This document shows, piece after piece, positions 8,743-17,455 of a stretch of 64,000 nucleotides of DNA (its first letter is position 1; each line of letters starts with the position of its first letter). The DNA comes from Glaciecola sp. KUL10. Lineage in GTDB: Bacteria > Pseudomonadota > Gammaproteobacteria > Enterobacterales > Alteromonadaceae. The stretch is taken from assembly GCF_003203515.1 (NCBI RefSeq), contig NZ_BGNG01000004.1, positions 186,001 through 250,000 of the forward strand, given 5' to 3'. The notes under the pieces are model-generated. The model was not told where the DNA came from. It made no database searches and worked only from the letters and a program-made list of their open reading frames with translations. The position numbers and the translations under genes are program-made.

Positions 8743-11700
8743 ATGATTGCATGGTTTGCTAAAAACGACGTCGCTGCCAATATTTTATTGTGCGTAATTA
8801 TGATTTCAGGCTTGTATGTGGTGATGAATAAAATCCCCGTGGATTTATTCCCTGCTATCGAGCAGCGCAGTGTACAAGTATCAATGAGTCTACCGGGTGC
8901 ATCTCCTCAGGAAGTTGAAGAGGGCATTTCAATAAGAATAGAAGAAGCTGTTCAGGATCTTGAGGGAATTCGCGAGATTACTTCGCGCAGTAATGAAGGT
9001 AGCGCCTCAGTTACTATTCAAGTTGAAGAAGGCTTTGATGTTAGGCAGATGCTTGATGATGTAAAAATCAGAGTGGATGCAATTAGTAACTTCCCTGTAG
9101 ATGCTGAAAACCTGTTAATACAAGTTCCTCAATGGCGACGCGATGCAATAGGCGTGATGATTTATGGCGAATATGATGCCGTCACACTGCGACGCTTTGC
9201 CGATGATATACGCGATGAAATATCTGCCTTACCAGCGGTTTCGCAAGTCGAAATCAGTAACACCTTACCTTTTGAAATTTCGATTGAAATTCCTGAGATG
9301 ATACTTCGCCAATACGACTTAACGCTTGAGCAAGTATCTGGAATTTTGCGCCAAAATTCGACCGATGTTTCCGCCGGTAATTTAAAAACAGAAGGTGGTG
9401 ACATCTTTATTCGTAGCAGAGGCCAAGCTTATCGTGCAACAGAGTTTGCTGATATTCCGGTTATCACAACCCAAGACGGCACCATGATTAAGTTAGGTGA
9501 TATCGCGACGATCAAAGATGGCTTTGAAGAAACACCGCTTCGAATGCGCTTTAATGGTGTACCAACGGTTGAAATTGAAGTCTTTCGCACCGGCGATGAA
9601 AGCATTGTTGAAGTGACAGAAGCGGTTAGACAATATATCGAACAAAAACAAAGTCAAATGCCGCAAGGCATGACAATCGATTACTGGCGGGATCGCAGTG
9701 AGCCGATTAAAGCTAGGTTGGAAACACTGACCAAAAGCGCCTGGCAAGGTGCATTGTTGGTCATCATTTTACTGGCTTTGTTTTTAAGGCCGTCAGTGGC
9801 TTTTTGGGTTTGCCTTGGCATTCCGATGACATTTATGGGCGCGTTTTTGTTTATGCCTTTATTTGATGTCAGTTTAAATCTAATGTCCTTATTTGCGTTT
9901 ATTTTGGTACTGGGGATCGTGGTTGATGATGCAATTGTTACTGGAGAAAACGTATATTCCCACCTTCAGCGCGGAGAAGATCCGTTGCAAGCTGCGATTA
10001 AAGGTACACAAGAAGTTGCGGTGCCGGTTACCTTCGGAATACTAACCACAGCGGCTGCGTTTTTACCCTTAGCTTTTCAAACAGGACGCGGAAGTTGGTA
10101 TGCTGCGATCCCCTTTGTGATTATTCCCGTGTTGTTGTTTTCTTTGATTGAATCAAAGTTCATTTTGCCTGCTCATTTGAAACGCGTGAAGCCAAGGTTA
10201 CCTGGCCAAAAGCCGTCTAAGTTTTCAATGGTTCAACAGAAAATAGCGACATCGCTTGAACGTATGATCGAGCGTTTTTATCAACCTGCGTTGGCACAAG
10301 CGATGCGCTGGCGATACGCAACATGGGTTGCCATGTTCGCCGCGCTATTGATCATCATTGGTGCTATTGCATCGGGACAAACCAAGTTTATTTTCTTCCC
10401 TCGTGTGCAAAGTGAAGTGGCAACTGCGAATGTTGTGATGCCAGCAGGTACGGCGTTTGAAAGCACTGATCGTATTGTCGCAGCCATGACTGTCCACGCT
10501 AAGTCGCTTCAAGAAAAATATCGTGACACGGATACCGGTGAATCAGTGGTCAGAAACATCTATTCAATTAGCGGCGGACGCAATTCAACAACGGGTCGTG
10601 TGCAGATAGATTTAATTCCACCAGAATCACGCCCGATTGATGTCAGTACACGCGAGATAGTTAACGAGTGGCGACAGTTAGTCGGTCAAGTAGCTGGGGC
10701 AGAGCAACTTAACTACCGCGCAGAAATTGGCGGTTGGGGTGGCTCACCTATCGATATTGAACTCAAAGGTCGAGACGTTGACGCCTTGAGTGAATTAGGC
10801 GAAAAACTCAAAGACCAATTAAGGGGCTATGCTGCGGTTTCAGATATTGAAGATTCGCTATCTGATGGTAAAGAAGAGCTCCAACTTGAGTTAAAACCCG
10901 AAGCTAGATTACTTGGACTAGACTTAAATACTGTCGCACGACAAGTACGTCAAGCAGTGTTTGGGTTTGAAGTGCAGCGCGTTCAACGTGGCCGCGAAGA
11001 AGTCAGAGTGATGGTGCGTTATCCGCTTGAAGCAAGGCAATCTATCGAAACGCTAGAGCAGATGATGATCAGAATTGGACCTAATCAAGAAGTGCCGCTT
11101 TGGCAAGTCGCTGATGTATTTCCTGGGCTCAGTCCAAATACAATCTTGCGTGTCGATCGCCAGCGCACACTGACCGTCTCAGCAGATTTTGACAAAGAGG
11201 GGGGCAATTTATCCTTGGTTCAAGAAGAAGTCGGTCGTTGGTTATCAGACGAAATAGCAGCCTATCCGGGCACTTATTTTGAAATGGCGGGCGAAGCCAG
11301 AGATCAGCAAGAGTCTTCGCAAGGCTTATTAGTCGGTTCGGCTGCGCTAGCGATTCTTATTTATATCTTATTGGCCATTCCTTTTAAGTCTTACTCGCAA
11401 CCGATCATTGTCATGTCGGTAATACCATTTGGCTTGGTGGGAGCGGTGATTGGGCATTGGATAATGGGCATGGATCTCACGCTACTTAGTTTTATGGGAA
11501 TGCTTGCTTTGTCGGGTGTTGTGGTTAACGACTCGCTGGTATTGGTTGACTACGTTAATCAAAAACGCAAGCAAGGCGTCAGCCTGAAAGAGGCAGTATA
11601 TAACGCTGGTGGACGTCGTTTCAGACCAGTTTTACTCACTTCCTTAACGACCTTTGCGGGATTGATGCCTTTGCTTTTTGAAAAATCAACACAAGCACAG

Positions 11701-11868
11701 TTTCTAATTCCAATGGCAGTCAGCCTTGGCTTCGGTATCCTGTTTGCGACCTTAATTACTTTGTTTATAGTGCCGGTAAATTACTTGATACTCGAAGATA
11801 TCAAAGCTTACCTTAGGCGCTACAAATCAGATATGAAAGGGTTGATAAAAGCGAAGTCTACTTCGTAG
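8743..11868 (+). CDS. RND family inner-membrane efflux pump (AcrB-like)
   Basis: At 1041 residues it has the usual size of hydrophobe/amphiphile efflux RND pumps. The N-terminal membrane segment is followed by a large periplasmic loop, a block of membrane helices from about 335, a second periplasmic loop, and the C-terminal helix block. The proton-relay aspartates of helix 4 are Asp395 and Asp396 in G-I-V-V-D-D-A-I-V. A second signature, G-V-V-V-N-D-S-L-V-L-V-D-Y, lies in the C-terminal half. Exports amphiphilic compounds by proton antiport with the upstream adaptor. The substrate cannot be told from sequence, and no local regulator is present. Confidence 0.93.
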   Translation: MIAWFAKNDVAANILLCVIMISGLYVVMNKIPVDLFPAIEQRSVQVSMSLPGASPQEVEEGISIRIEEAVQDLEGIREITSRSNEGSASVTIQVEEGFDVRQMLDDVKIRVDAISNFPVDAENLLIQVPQWRRDAIGVMIYGEYDAVTLRRFADDIRDEISALPAVSQVEISNTLPFEISIEIPEMILRQYDLTLEQVSGILRQNSTDVSAGNLKTEGGDIFIRSRGQAYRATEFADIPVITTQDGTMIKLGDIATIKDGFEETPLRMRFNGVPTVEIEVFRTGDESIVEVTEAVRQYIEQKQSQMPQGMTIDYWRDRSEPIKARLETLTKSAWQGALLVIILLALFLRPSVAFWVCLGIPMTFMGAFLFMPLFDVSLNLMSLFAFILVLGIVVDDAIVTGENVYSHLQRGEDPLQAAIKGTQEVAVPVTFGILTTAAAFLPLAFQTGRGSWYAAIPFVIIPVLLFSLIESKFILPAHLKRVKPRLPGQKPSKFSMVQQKIATSLERMIERFYQPALAQAMRWRYATWVAMFAALLIIIGAIASGQTKFIFFPRVQSEVATANVVMPAGTAFESTDRIVAAMTVHAKSLQEKYRDTDTGESVVRNIYSISGGRNSTTGRVQIDLIPPESRPIDVSTREIVNEWRQLVGQVAGAEQLNYRAEIGGWGGSPIDIELKGRDVDALSELGEKLKDQLRGYAAVSDIEDSLSDGKEELQLELKPEARLLGLDLNTVARQVRQAVFGFEVQRVQRGREEVRVMVRYPLEARQSIETLEQMMIRIGPNQEVPLWQVADVFPGLSPNTILRVDRQRTLTVSADFDKEGGNLSLVQEEVGRWLSDEIAAYPGTYFEMAGEARDQQESSQGLLVGSAALAILIYILLAIPFKSYSQPIIVMSVIPFGLVGAVIGHWIMGMDLTLLSFMGMLALSGVVVNDSLVLVDYVNQKRKQGVSLKEAVYNAGGRRFRPVLLTSLTTFAGLMPLLFEKSTQAQFLIPMAVSLGFGILFATLITLFIVPVNYLILEDIKAYLRRYKSDMKGLIKAKSTS

Positions 11869-11904
11869 TTTGCTAATGCAGCGAAGTTAATAAATGGCGT
11901 TACT

Positions 11905-11936
11905 AAAAAAGCCTAGCATTTGCTAGGCTTTGTTTT
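11905..11936 (+). terminator. terminator of the RND operon
   Basis: A 10-base perfect stem (AAAGCCTAGC/GCTAGGCTTT, loop ATTT) is flanked by A and T runs. It may serve both the pump gene and the convergent gene on the other strand. Confidence 0.75.
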
Positions 11937-11951
11937 AGATAAAAGTACACC

Positions 11952-12413
11952 TTAAACGGTGTAATCAGACCCATCAGGGCAAGTAAACGTTCTTTGAGTA
12001 GCTTGCTCAATCTGCACGTCTAGGATGCAGTTAGTTCTTCCCTGCTTTTCTTTTGCACACTGCGCTAGCATGATTTCTGCATGCAAACCATTTTCGCATA
12101 ATACGATCGCTTCAGGTGTTTCTTTATGGCCGCTAAGCGCTACAAACTGCTTAGGGTGTTCTAGTCCACAATGTGACCCGTCTTCAAAAAAGGCCATTAA
12201 ATGTCTGAAGTACACTACATACTGCTTAACGTTTTTGTGTGATCCCGATTGCAGAGGAAAACGCTGGTCTAGCATTTCCATAATCGTTTCGTCATTGTCA
12301 AACAGGTTTTGTGCACTCGTCCAACGAGTAGCCGCGACTTGCATGACCTGTGCGTTAGCAATTGTATTGGCTTCTACGTTAAGCTTACTGGCGTTAAATG
12401 CTGGCATGTTCAT
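11952..12413 (-). CDS. stand-alone protein resembling the malate synthase G insertion domain
   Basis: I chose the ATG at 12413 because GGAGA lies 7 bases upstream, giving 153 residues; a longer in-frame start at 12452 has no such site. The product resembles the N-terminal/insertion part of malate synthase G (GlcB): R-W at 30-31, F-P-L-Q-S-G-S at 52-58, E-D-G at 77-79, G-L-E-H-P-K-Q-F at 83-90, and N-G-L-H-A-E-I at 108-114, in the same order and spacing as in GlcB. The catalytic TIM barrel is absent, so it cannot be a malate synthase. Five cysteines sit in the second half. It appears to be a single-gene unit. The function is unknown; the homology is read from memory of the family. Confidence 0.6.
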   Translation of the reverse strand: MNMPAFNASKLNVEANTIANAQVMQVAATRWTSAQNLFDNDETIMEMLDQRFPLQSGSHKNVKQYVVYFRHLMAFFEDGSHCGLEHPKQFVALSGHKETPEAIVLCENGLHAEIMLAQCAKEKQGRTNCILDVQIEQATQRTFTCPDGSDYTV

Positions 12414-12575
12414 GTCAAATTCTCCAAGGCGTTTTATAAGTCTTTTGCCCAACTGGGCTAGTGATACTTGTTATGCTTAATTGCATGATTAGATACTAGC
12501 GTATAAATTTGACAAATTTCACAAAAGAAATTTCACAATGTAAATTTTACAAAACTTACGGCCTTGGTCTTAATT

Positions 12576-13718
12576 TTAAACCTTAAGTCCAAACAGCACT
12601 CGAGTGCCTTTTGAATACTTTATAAGTTCAAAGCCTAAATAGCAACCCAATAGCGTGCCACTTAATACAAGCCACCATTCATATTGAGCAGCTACGCCAA
12701 AAGGCTTTAGAGAATAAGCAATGATAACAATCAAAGTTTGGTGCAAGATATACCAAGGCAAAATGGCCTCATTGGCATAAGTCGCAAAAGGATTAGTCTT
12801 AGTAAGATATTTCCCCGCTAAACCCAGTGCAGCCAATATCCAAGCCCAGTGACTGATAATAAATACCGTTCCGTAAAACCCTTTAACCCAAGTGGAGCTA
12901 GTATAAAGTGCCGCAAGAGGTGCGAATATGCCATTGCGATCAGCAACAATAAAAATATAGCCAGCCAGCGCAACGGCTAAAAAGTAAAAGCGCTTATCAA
13001 TGATGCAATTCCACCAAGACTGCTGTTGTGCCAGCAAGTAACCAGCAACAAAAACTGAAAAGTATTTAGCGTGATTATACCAATCATCGGTTAAGCCATG
13101 CGTACTTGGGTATTCAATTCTTAGTTGCATGTAAGCTAACAACATCAACAGAATGACAGCGACTAGGAAAACCCAAATTGGTAGGCTTTTAAACACCTCA
13201 GGGTCTGTGAATCTTTTTGTAAGAGGGCTAAAGCACAACACGATGACACTGTAGACAAATAGATAGGGCAAAAACCACAAATGATTCCACGTGAGCAAGG
13301 CAATTGATGATTGCTGCTCAGATAAAAGTATTGTCTGTGGATTGATGTATTCCAACCAAAAATCTATAAATGGCATATCGATAAGTCCTCTATCCATGCT
13401 CTCAATATAAGCTTGTGGGGCAACGATGAAGTACATGCCGAATAAAAGGGGAATCACTAAGCGGGTAAAACGCATTTTCAAAAGGCTTAGAGGCGTATAT
13501 TTTTGTGCCACCAAAGACAATGCCATGGCGCTGATAAAAAATAAAAGCGACATTCTCCACGGATTGGTCATTACCATCAGTTCTTGAAGCCAACGATAAG
13601 TTGTTTCGCTTTTAATGTGCCAGCCCCAATCCAAGACGTAATACATACCAATGTGATAAAAAATGAGTACAAAAAAGGCGATGATTCTTAAGTTGTCGAG
13701 ATCATGTCTGCGATTCAT
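12576..13718 (-). CDS. acyltransferase 3 family integral membrane protein
   Basis: The 380-residue protein has about ten hydrophobic segments and begins with the family-typical D-L-D-N-L-R-I-I-A-F-F, followed by F-Y-H-I-G-M-Y with the conserved membrane histidine (His22). R-M-S-L-L-F-F-I-S-A and W-F-L-P-Y-L-F are further PF01757 landmarks. Such proteins transfer acyl groups to extracytoplasmic glycans, periplasmic glucans or lipids. A good GGGGA ribosome site precedes the ATG. It is divergent from a LytTR regulator across about 100 bases, an arrangement that suggests direct control. The acceptor is unknown. Confidence 0.85.
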   Translation of the reverse strand: MNRRHDLDNLRIIAFFVLIFYHIGMYYVLDWGWHIKSETTYRWLQELMVMTNPWRMSLLFFISAMALSLVAQKYTPLSLLKMRFTRLVIPLLFGMYFIVAPQAYIESMDRGLIDMPFIDFWLEYINPQTILLSEQQSSIALLTWNHLWFLPYLFVYSVIVLCFSPLTKRFTDPEVFKSLPIWVFLVAVILLMLLAYMQLRIEYPSTHGLTDDWYNHAKYFSVFVAGYLLAQQQSWWNCIIDKRFYFLAVALAGYIFIVADRNGIFAPLAALYTSSTWVKGFYGTVFIISHWAWILAALGLAGKYLTKTNPFATYANEAILPWYILHQTLIVIIAYSLKPFGVAAQYEWWLVLSGTLLGCYLGFELIKYSKGTRVLFGLKV

Positions 13719-13821
13719 GTTTGTTCCCCAATCGGTTTATTTTAAGATAGAACAAGCATGTGAATTTTTATTGACTTAAGATAGTACAAACTAGTTGAGT
13801 TGCTGCAAAAAGGGATAAGTG

Positions 13822-14730
13822 GTGGCATACAGTGATGAAAAAATCGCGGCTTTTTTCCAAGCCTATGATAAGCACCGATACGCATATAGTTATGCTTTGA
13901 TTGCCGTTTATTTATTTTTGAATAACACCATAAACGCATCGAGCGTTTGGATAGAACGAACACGCGATGGCGTCCAAGAACTAAGCATGTGGGAGCCATA
14001 TACTTGGGAGTACACAAGCGCGTTTGCCGTGTTTTTAGTGTTGCCTATTATGTTCTATTGGTTTAAACGTTTTCCGCCCACCTTCAGTCATATCCCTAAA
14101 CAAATTATCCTGCACATTCTGGCATCTATTGTGTTTTCAATCGTTCATATATTATTGATGGTCTTGATGCGAGAGGCTATTTATTCACTTGCAGGTGGAA
14201 ATTATAACTTTGGCGCTATCTTGAGTGAATTTTGGTATGAATATCGAAAAGACGCGTGGGGATATGCGTTTTGGTTGGTAACCTACAATGTCGTGAGTAT
14301 GTTGTATCGACGTTTGCGCGGCGATGCTAACTTGATACAAGATGAAAGTAGTGAAACTTCAATCCAAACAACTCCCTTGTCTCCAGAATTTTTATTGGTC
14401 AAAAAGCTCGACAAAGAATTTCTGGTCAAAGTCCAAGATATCGAATTTATTGAGTCGTCAGGCAATTACGTTAATTTATACAAAGAAGGGCGAATCTACC
14501 CTTTAAGAGGTACGCTTGCCAAAATCGTAGAGCGCTTAACTCAAGCTGGATTTAGCCGTACTCATCGCAGTTATGCGGTTAATCACTCTGCTATCGAATC
14601 CATCGAATACGTGAGTAGCGGCGATGGCACGTTGACACTTAAATCAGGTAAAACACTGCCTTTGTCGCGTAGATATAAGGAGTCATTCAAACAAGTCTTT
14701 GAGTTGACCAATCAATCGTCAGCTATATAA
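13822..14730 (+). CDS. membrane-bound LytTR family transcriptional regulator
   Basis: The GTG at 13822 sits 6 bases after AGGGA and is preferred over the GTG three bases earlier, giving 302 residues. The N-terminal half has about four hydrophobic segments (for example V-L-P-I-M-F-Y-W-F and I-L-H-I-L-A-S-I-V). Residues of about 205-295 form a LytTR DNA-binding domain: D-I-E-F-I-E-S-S-G-N-Y-V-N-L-Y, then L-R-G-T-L-A-K-I-V, F-S-R-T-H-R-S-Y-A-V-N, and L-P-L-S-R-R-Y. There is no receiver domain, so the membrane part probably senses the signal directly. The acyltransferase gene is transcribed away from it. Confidence 0.85.
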   Translation: MAYSDEKIAAFFQAYDKHRYAYSYALIAVYLFLNNTINASSVWIERTRDGVQELSMWEPYTWEYTSAFAVFLVLPIMFYWFKRFPPTFSHIPKQIILHILASIVFSIVHILLMVLMREAIYSLAGGNYNFGAILSEFWYEYRKDAWGYAFWLVTYNVVSMLYRRLRGDANLIQDESSETSIQTTPLSPEFLLVKKLDKEFLVKVQDIEFIESSGNYVNLYKEGRIYPLRGTLAKIVERLTQAGFSRTHRSYAVNHSAIESIEYVSSGDGTLTLKSGKTLPLSRRYKESFKQVFELTNQSSAI

Positions 14731-14747
14731 GTGTTAAACAGACACTA

Positions 14748-15506
14748 CTATGAAGAAATCGCAAAGGCACAAATATTAACCGCGCTAGATAAATTGAGTG
14801 AATCAATTTTGCCACTGCCTTCAATCGTAAATGCACTTGTTGAATCAAGCGAACAAATTGATGATGGAATGCCGCGCGCTTCGTTGCCAAACAAATAGCA
14901 ATCAAAGGCTTTAAATTCAGGCGATGTGATTGAATCACCCGCAAGATCTAAATACGCATAATTATTAAAGCGTGTCAGCAATGAGCTTAGTCCAACCTCT
15001 AATTCAATCGGCAAATGAAAAATCGCGCCCATGCTTGCACGCACCACTTTGGAATTAAATGGATCGACACTGTTGGGACTTAGTAACAGGGTGAAATTAC
15101 CAAACCATGCTAATGTGCGGATGATTGTGCCTAAGTTGCCTGGATCCTGAATTTCATGAAGATAAATGTATTTGGGAGGCTGACTGTTTGTCGTTGCTGT
15201 ATTTTTTTGCGAAACATTTACATGGCTAGACATTGGCACCATCGCGATGATTCCCTGAGGTGTTTTGGTATCGCTGATATTTGCCATTTGCTTTTGATTG
15301 AGCACGACCGTTTTGAATTTGCTATTTAAGCCTTTTACAAAATCTTGATTGTCTTGGGTTATATACAAGGTAACTGCGTTAGCCAACTCGTTATCGCTCA
15401 TCGCTTTATCTAACTCTAGCACCAAATGTTCACCTTCAACTAAATAGCATTGATGTTGATTGCGATATTTTTTCTGATGTAGCTTTTTAACTTCATCTAG
15501 TTTCAT
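14748..15506 (-). CDS. SpoU/TrmH-type RNA 2'-O-methyltransferase
   Basis: The 252-residue protein has the three SPOUT motifs: D-P-G-N-L-G-T-I-I-R (121-130, with the conserved Asn124 and Arg130), L-F-G-N-E-A-R-G-I-P (205-214), and L-N-L-S-S-A-V-N-I (237-245). The N-terminal 100 residues correspond to the substrate-binding domain seen in RlmB/TrmH-like enzymes. It would methylate a ribose 2'-OH in rRNA or tRNA using SAM; the exact nucleotide cannot be assigned. It is divergent from rlmE, placing two rRNA/tRNA ribose methylases back to back. Its stop is only 17 bases from the LytTR gene, which converges on it. Confidence 0.85.
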   Translation of the reverse strand: MKLDEVKKLHQKKYRNQHQCYLVEGEHLVLELDKAMSDNELANAVTLYITQDNQDFVKGLNSKFKTVVLNQKQMANISDTKTPQGIIAMVPMSSHVNVSQKNTATTNSQPPKYIYLHEIQDPGNLGTIIRTLAWFGNFTLLLSPNSVDPFNSKVVRASMGAIFHLPIELEVGLSSLLTRFNNYAYLDLAGDSITSPEFKAFDCYLFGNEARGIPSSICSLDSTSAFTIEGSGKIDSLNLSSAVNICAFAISS

Positions 15507-15641
15507 AAGCGATTAATTCTTGTAATTCAGTCGACAGATATTGTGAACTTGCATTATAACATTTTGAAAAATCATTGCTCAGGCATACTGCTCACCCTTA
15601 CAATACCCGCGATTAAACTCTTAACACGGTGACACGAGCAA

Positions 15642-16262
15642 ATGGCAAAGTCGAAAACAAGCAAAAAATGGATGGAAGAGCACGTTAACGACCCTTATGT
15701 CAAAAAAGCTCAGCAAGACGGTTACCGTTCACGAGCAAGTTACAAGCTTATTGAAATAAATCAAAAAGATCAGCTGTTTAAGGCAGGTCAAACCGTCATG
15801 GACTTAGGCAGTGCACCAGGTGGTTGGTCTCAAATTGTTGCACCCGTTGTGGGTGAGCAAGGCACCGTGATTGCCTCAGATATACTGCCGATGGATTCGA
15901 TATTGGGTGTCAACTTTGTGCAAGGTGACTTTACTGATGAAGCTGTTTACGAGCAAATATTGTCAAAGCTTGATGGTAAAAAAGCCGATACGGTGATCTC
16001 GGATATGGCACCTAATCTAAGTGGTGTGAATACTGCCGATCAATATTCGTCAATGTATCTGGTTGAACTTGCGTTAGATATGGCGAGAAATGTGTTGAAA
16101 CCCAATGGGAATTTCTGTGCAAAGGTGTTTCAAGGCGTTGGTTACGATGAATACTTAAAAGACGTGAAAAGCTCGTTTAGCAAAGTAGTTATCCGCAAGC
16201 CCGATGCATCAAGGCCGCGTTCTAGAGAAGTGTATATAGTGGCAAAAGGATATAAGGCTTAA
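15642..16262 (+). CDS. rlmE: 23S rRNA (uridine-2'-O)-methyltransferase RlmE
   Basis: The 206-residue protein is a close counterpart of E. coli RlmE/FtsJ (209 residues), which methylates U2552 in the A loop of 23S rRNA. The SAM-binding motif D-L-G-S-A-P-G-G-W-S is at 54-63, and the catalytic tetrad reads Lys35, Asp121 (S-D-M-A-P-N), Lys161 (A-K-V-F-Q-G) and Glu196 (S-R-E-V-Y-I-V). In most gammaproteobacteria rlmE is followed by ftsH. Here it is followed by a convergent regulator gene, so it is either relocated or a second copy. ACGAG precedes the ATG. Confidence 0.9.
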   Translation: MAKSKTSKKWMEEHVNDPYVKKAQQDGYRSRASYKLIEINQKDQLFKAGQTVMDLGSAPGGWSQIVAPVVGEQGTVIASDILPMDSILGVNFVQGDFTDEAVYEQILSKLDGKKADTVISDMAPNLSGVNTADQYSSMYLVELALDMARNVLKPNGNFCAKVFQGVGYDEYLKDVKSSFSKVVIRKPDASRPRSREVYIVAKGYKA

Positions 16263-16279
16263 ATACTAACTAGCACCTA

Positions 16280-17245
16280 TTACTTTTCTACACTCCCTTT
16301 CTTTTGTTGGGAGTTTTCAAAACCAATCACTTCATTAACTTCGTATATTCGCCCGCGCCCACGTTGTTGAGCTTCAAATAATAAATCGTCGGCAGCTTTG
16401 TAAAGCATTTCAGGCGTTCCGCCGCCCGCAGGAGCCGCAACCGACAAACCGATAGTGCAAGTCAATTTAGGCACCAAAGACGTGTTTGTGGTGCGAGATG
16501 GGTCAAACATAGCGATGATTTGCTTAGCTTTTTGTAACGCACCAGTATGGCTACAATCAGGTAAAAGCAAAGCAAATACATCGTTTTCTAAAGTAGATAC
16601 AAGATCACCGGGTCTACTGCCTACATTTGAGAGTGAGTCTGCAACACTTGCTAAAACAGAGTTATGAGCTTCTTCACCATGCTCGTCTTGAACTTTCCCC
16701 AAATCGTCAATTTCGATCAACAGCAAAGACATATGATGCCAATACCTAGCGCAACGGGACCATTCTTTGGATAACACCTCATGAAACTTGGCTGTATTGG
16801 GAAGATGCGTCAGTGGATCAATAAAAATAAGCGATTCTAGGCGTTTAGTTCTTTTATACAGCGCTACATGTCGTTTTATACGAGCAACAAGCTCGGTAAT
16901 CATGGGCGGTTTGGTGACAAAGTCAGCGCCCCCTAACTCAAATGCTTGAGATTTTATTGTCGGCCCCGTTAAAGCAGATATAAAAATGATAGGAATGTCT
17001 TTGGTAAATTGATTTTCTTTGAGACGTGAACACAGCTGTAACCCGTCTTCGTTGGGCATCATGATGTCTAAGATTATGCAATCTGGTAGAGGTGCTCGAT
17101 TTAAAATATCCCAACCCTCTTTAGCCGATGGTGCAAAAGACATATCAAAGTGCTTGGTGAGGCCATTAAAATATAGCTTCAACTCAAGTTCGCTATCATC
17201 GATAACGAGCACTTTAGTGTTGCCATTTGACGCTTCCATAATCAT
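16280..17245 (-). CDS. response regulator: receiver domain plus degenerate GGDEF domain
   Basis: The 321-residue protein begins with a receiver domain: acidic pair Asp16-Asp17, phosphoacceptor Asp60 in I-I-L-D-I-M-M-P, the switch residue in F-I-S-A, and the lysine in V-T-K-P-P. A second domain starts at the typical D-P-L-T-H-L-P-N (143-150). At the catalytic site G-G-D-E-F is replaced by L-E-N-D-V (219-223), so diguanylate cyclase activity is unlikely. It ends A-A-D-D-L-L-F-E-A-Q-Q-R-G-R-G-R-I, as in the family. No partner kinase gene is adjacent. The second ATG at 17239 is an alternative start. Confidence 0.85.
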   Translation of the reverse strand: MIMEASNGNTKVLVIDDSELELKLYFNGLTKHFDMSFAPSAKEGWDILNRAPLPDCIILDIMMPNEDGLQLCSRLKENQFTKDIPIIFISALTGPTIKSQAFELGGADFVTKPPMITELVARIKRHVALYKRTKRLESLIFIDPLTHLPNTAKFHEVLSKEWSRCARYWHHMSLLLIEIDDLGKVQDEHGEEAHNSVLASVADSLSNVGSRPGDLVSTLENDVFALLLPDCSHTGALQKAKQIIAMFDPSRTTNTSLVPKLTCTIGLSVAAPAGGGTPEMLYKAADDLLFEAQQRGRGRIYEVNEVIGFENSQQKKGSVEK

Positions 17246-17407
17246 GTGTGTTGTCTACCCATTAGTTGACTCATTTAAATCTAGGTTACTTCCAAGCTAT
17301 AGCACGATGCTACGACGTTTTGTCTGATTAGTATATTAAACATTAGTGTTGATAGAGCTTAAATCAACCATTTTTGACAAATAAATAGTCAGTTTTTAAT
17401 TATTCAT

Positions 17408-17413
17408 TATAAT
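17408..17413 (+). promoter_or_regulatory. candidate -10 element upstream of speA
   Basis: A perfect TATAAT lies 42 bases upstream of the chosen speA start. No good -35 hexamer is found at 16-18 bases upstream of it; a TTGACA at 17374 is too far away (28 bases). Confidence 0.35.
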
Positions 17414-17455
17414 ACGCGCTCTTTTGTCTTGGGCAGCAGCACTGAGGTATTACAT

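Noticed and set aside
11952-12413. Functional malate synthase
   Set aside because: The protein lacks the TIM barrel and all catalytic residues of malate synthase.
12025-12480. Open frame of 151 codons on the plus strand
   Set aside because: It lies antisense to the malate-synthase-like gene, has cysteine/serine-rich antisense-type composition and no family resemblance.
17374-17379. TTGACA as -35 element of speA
   Set aside because: It is 28 bases from the TATAAT at 17408, far from the 16-18 needed.
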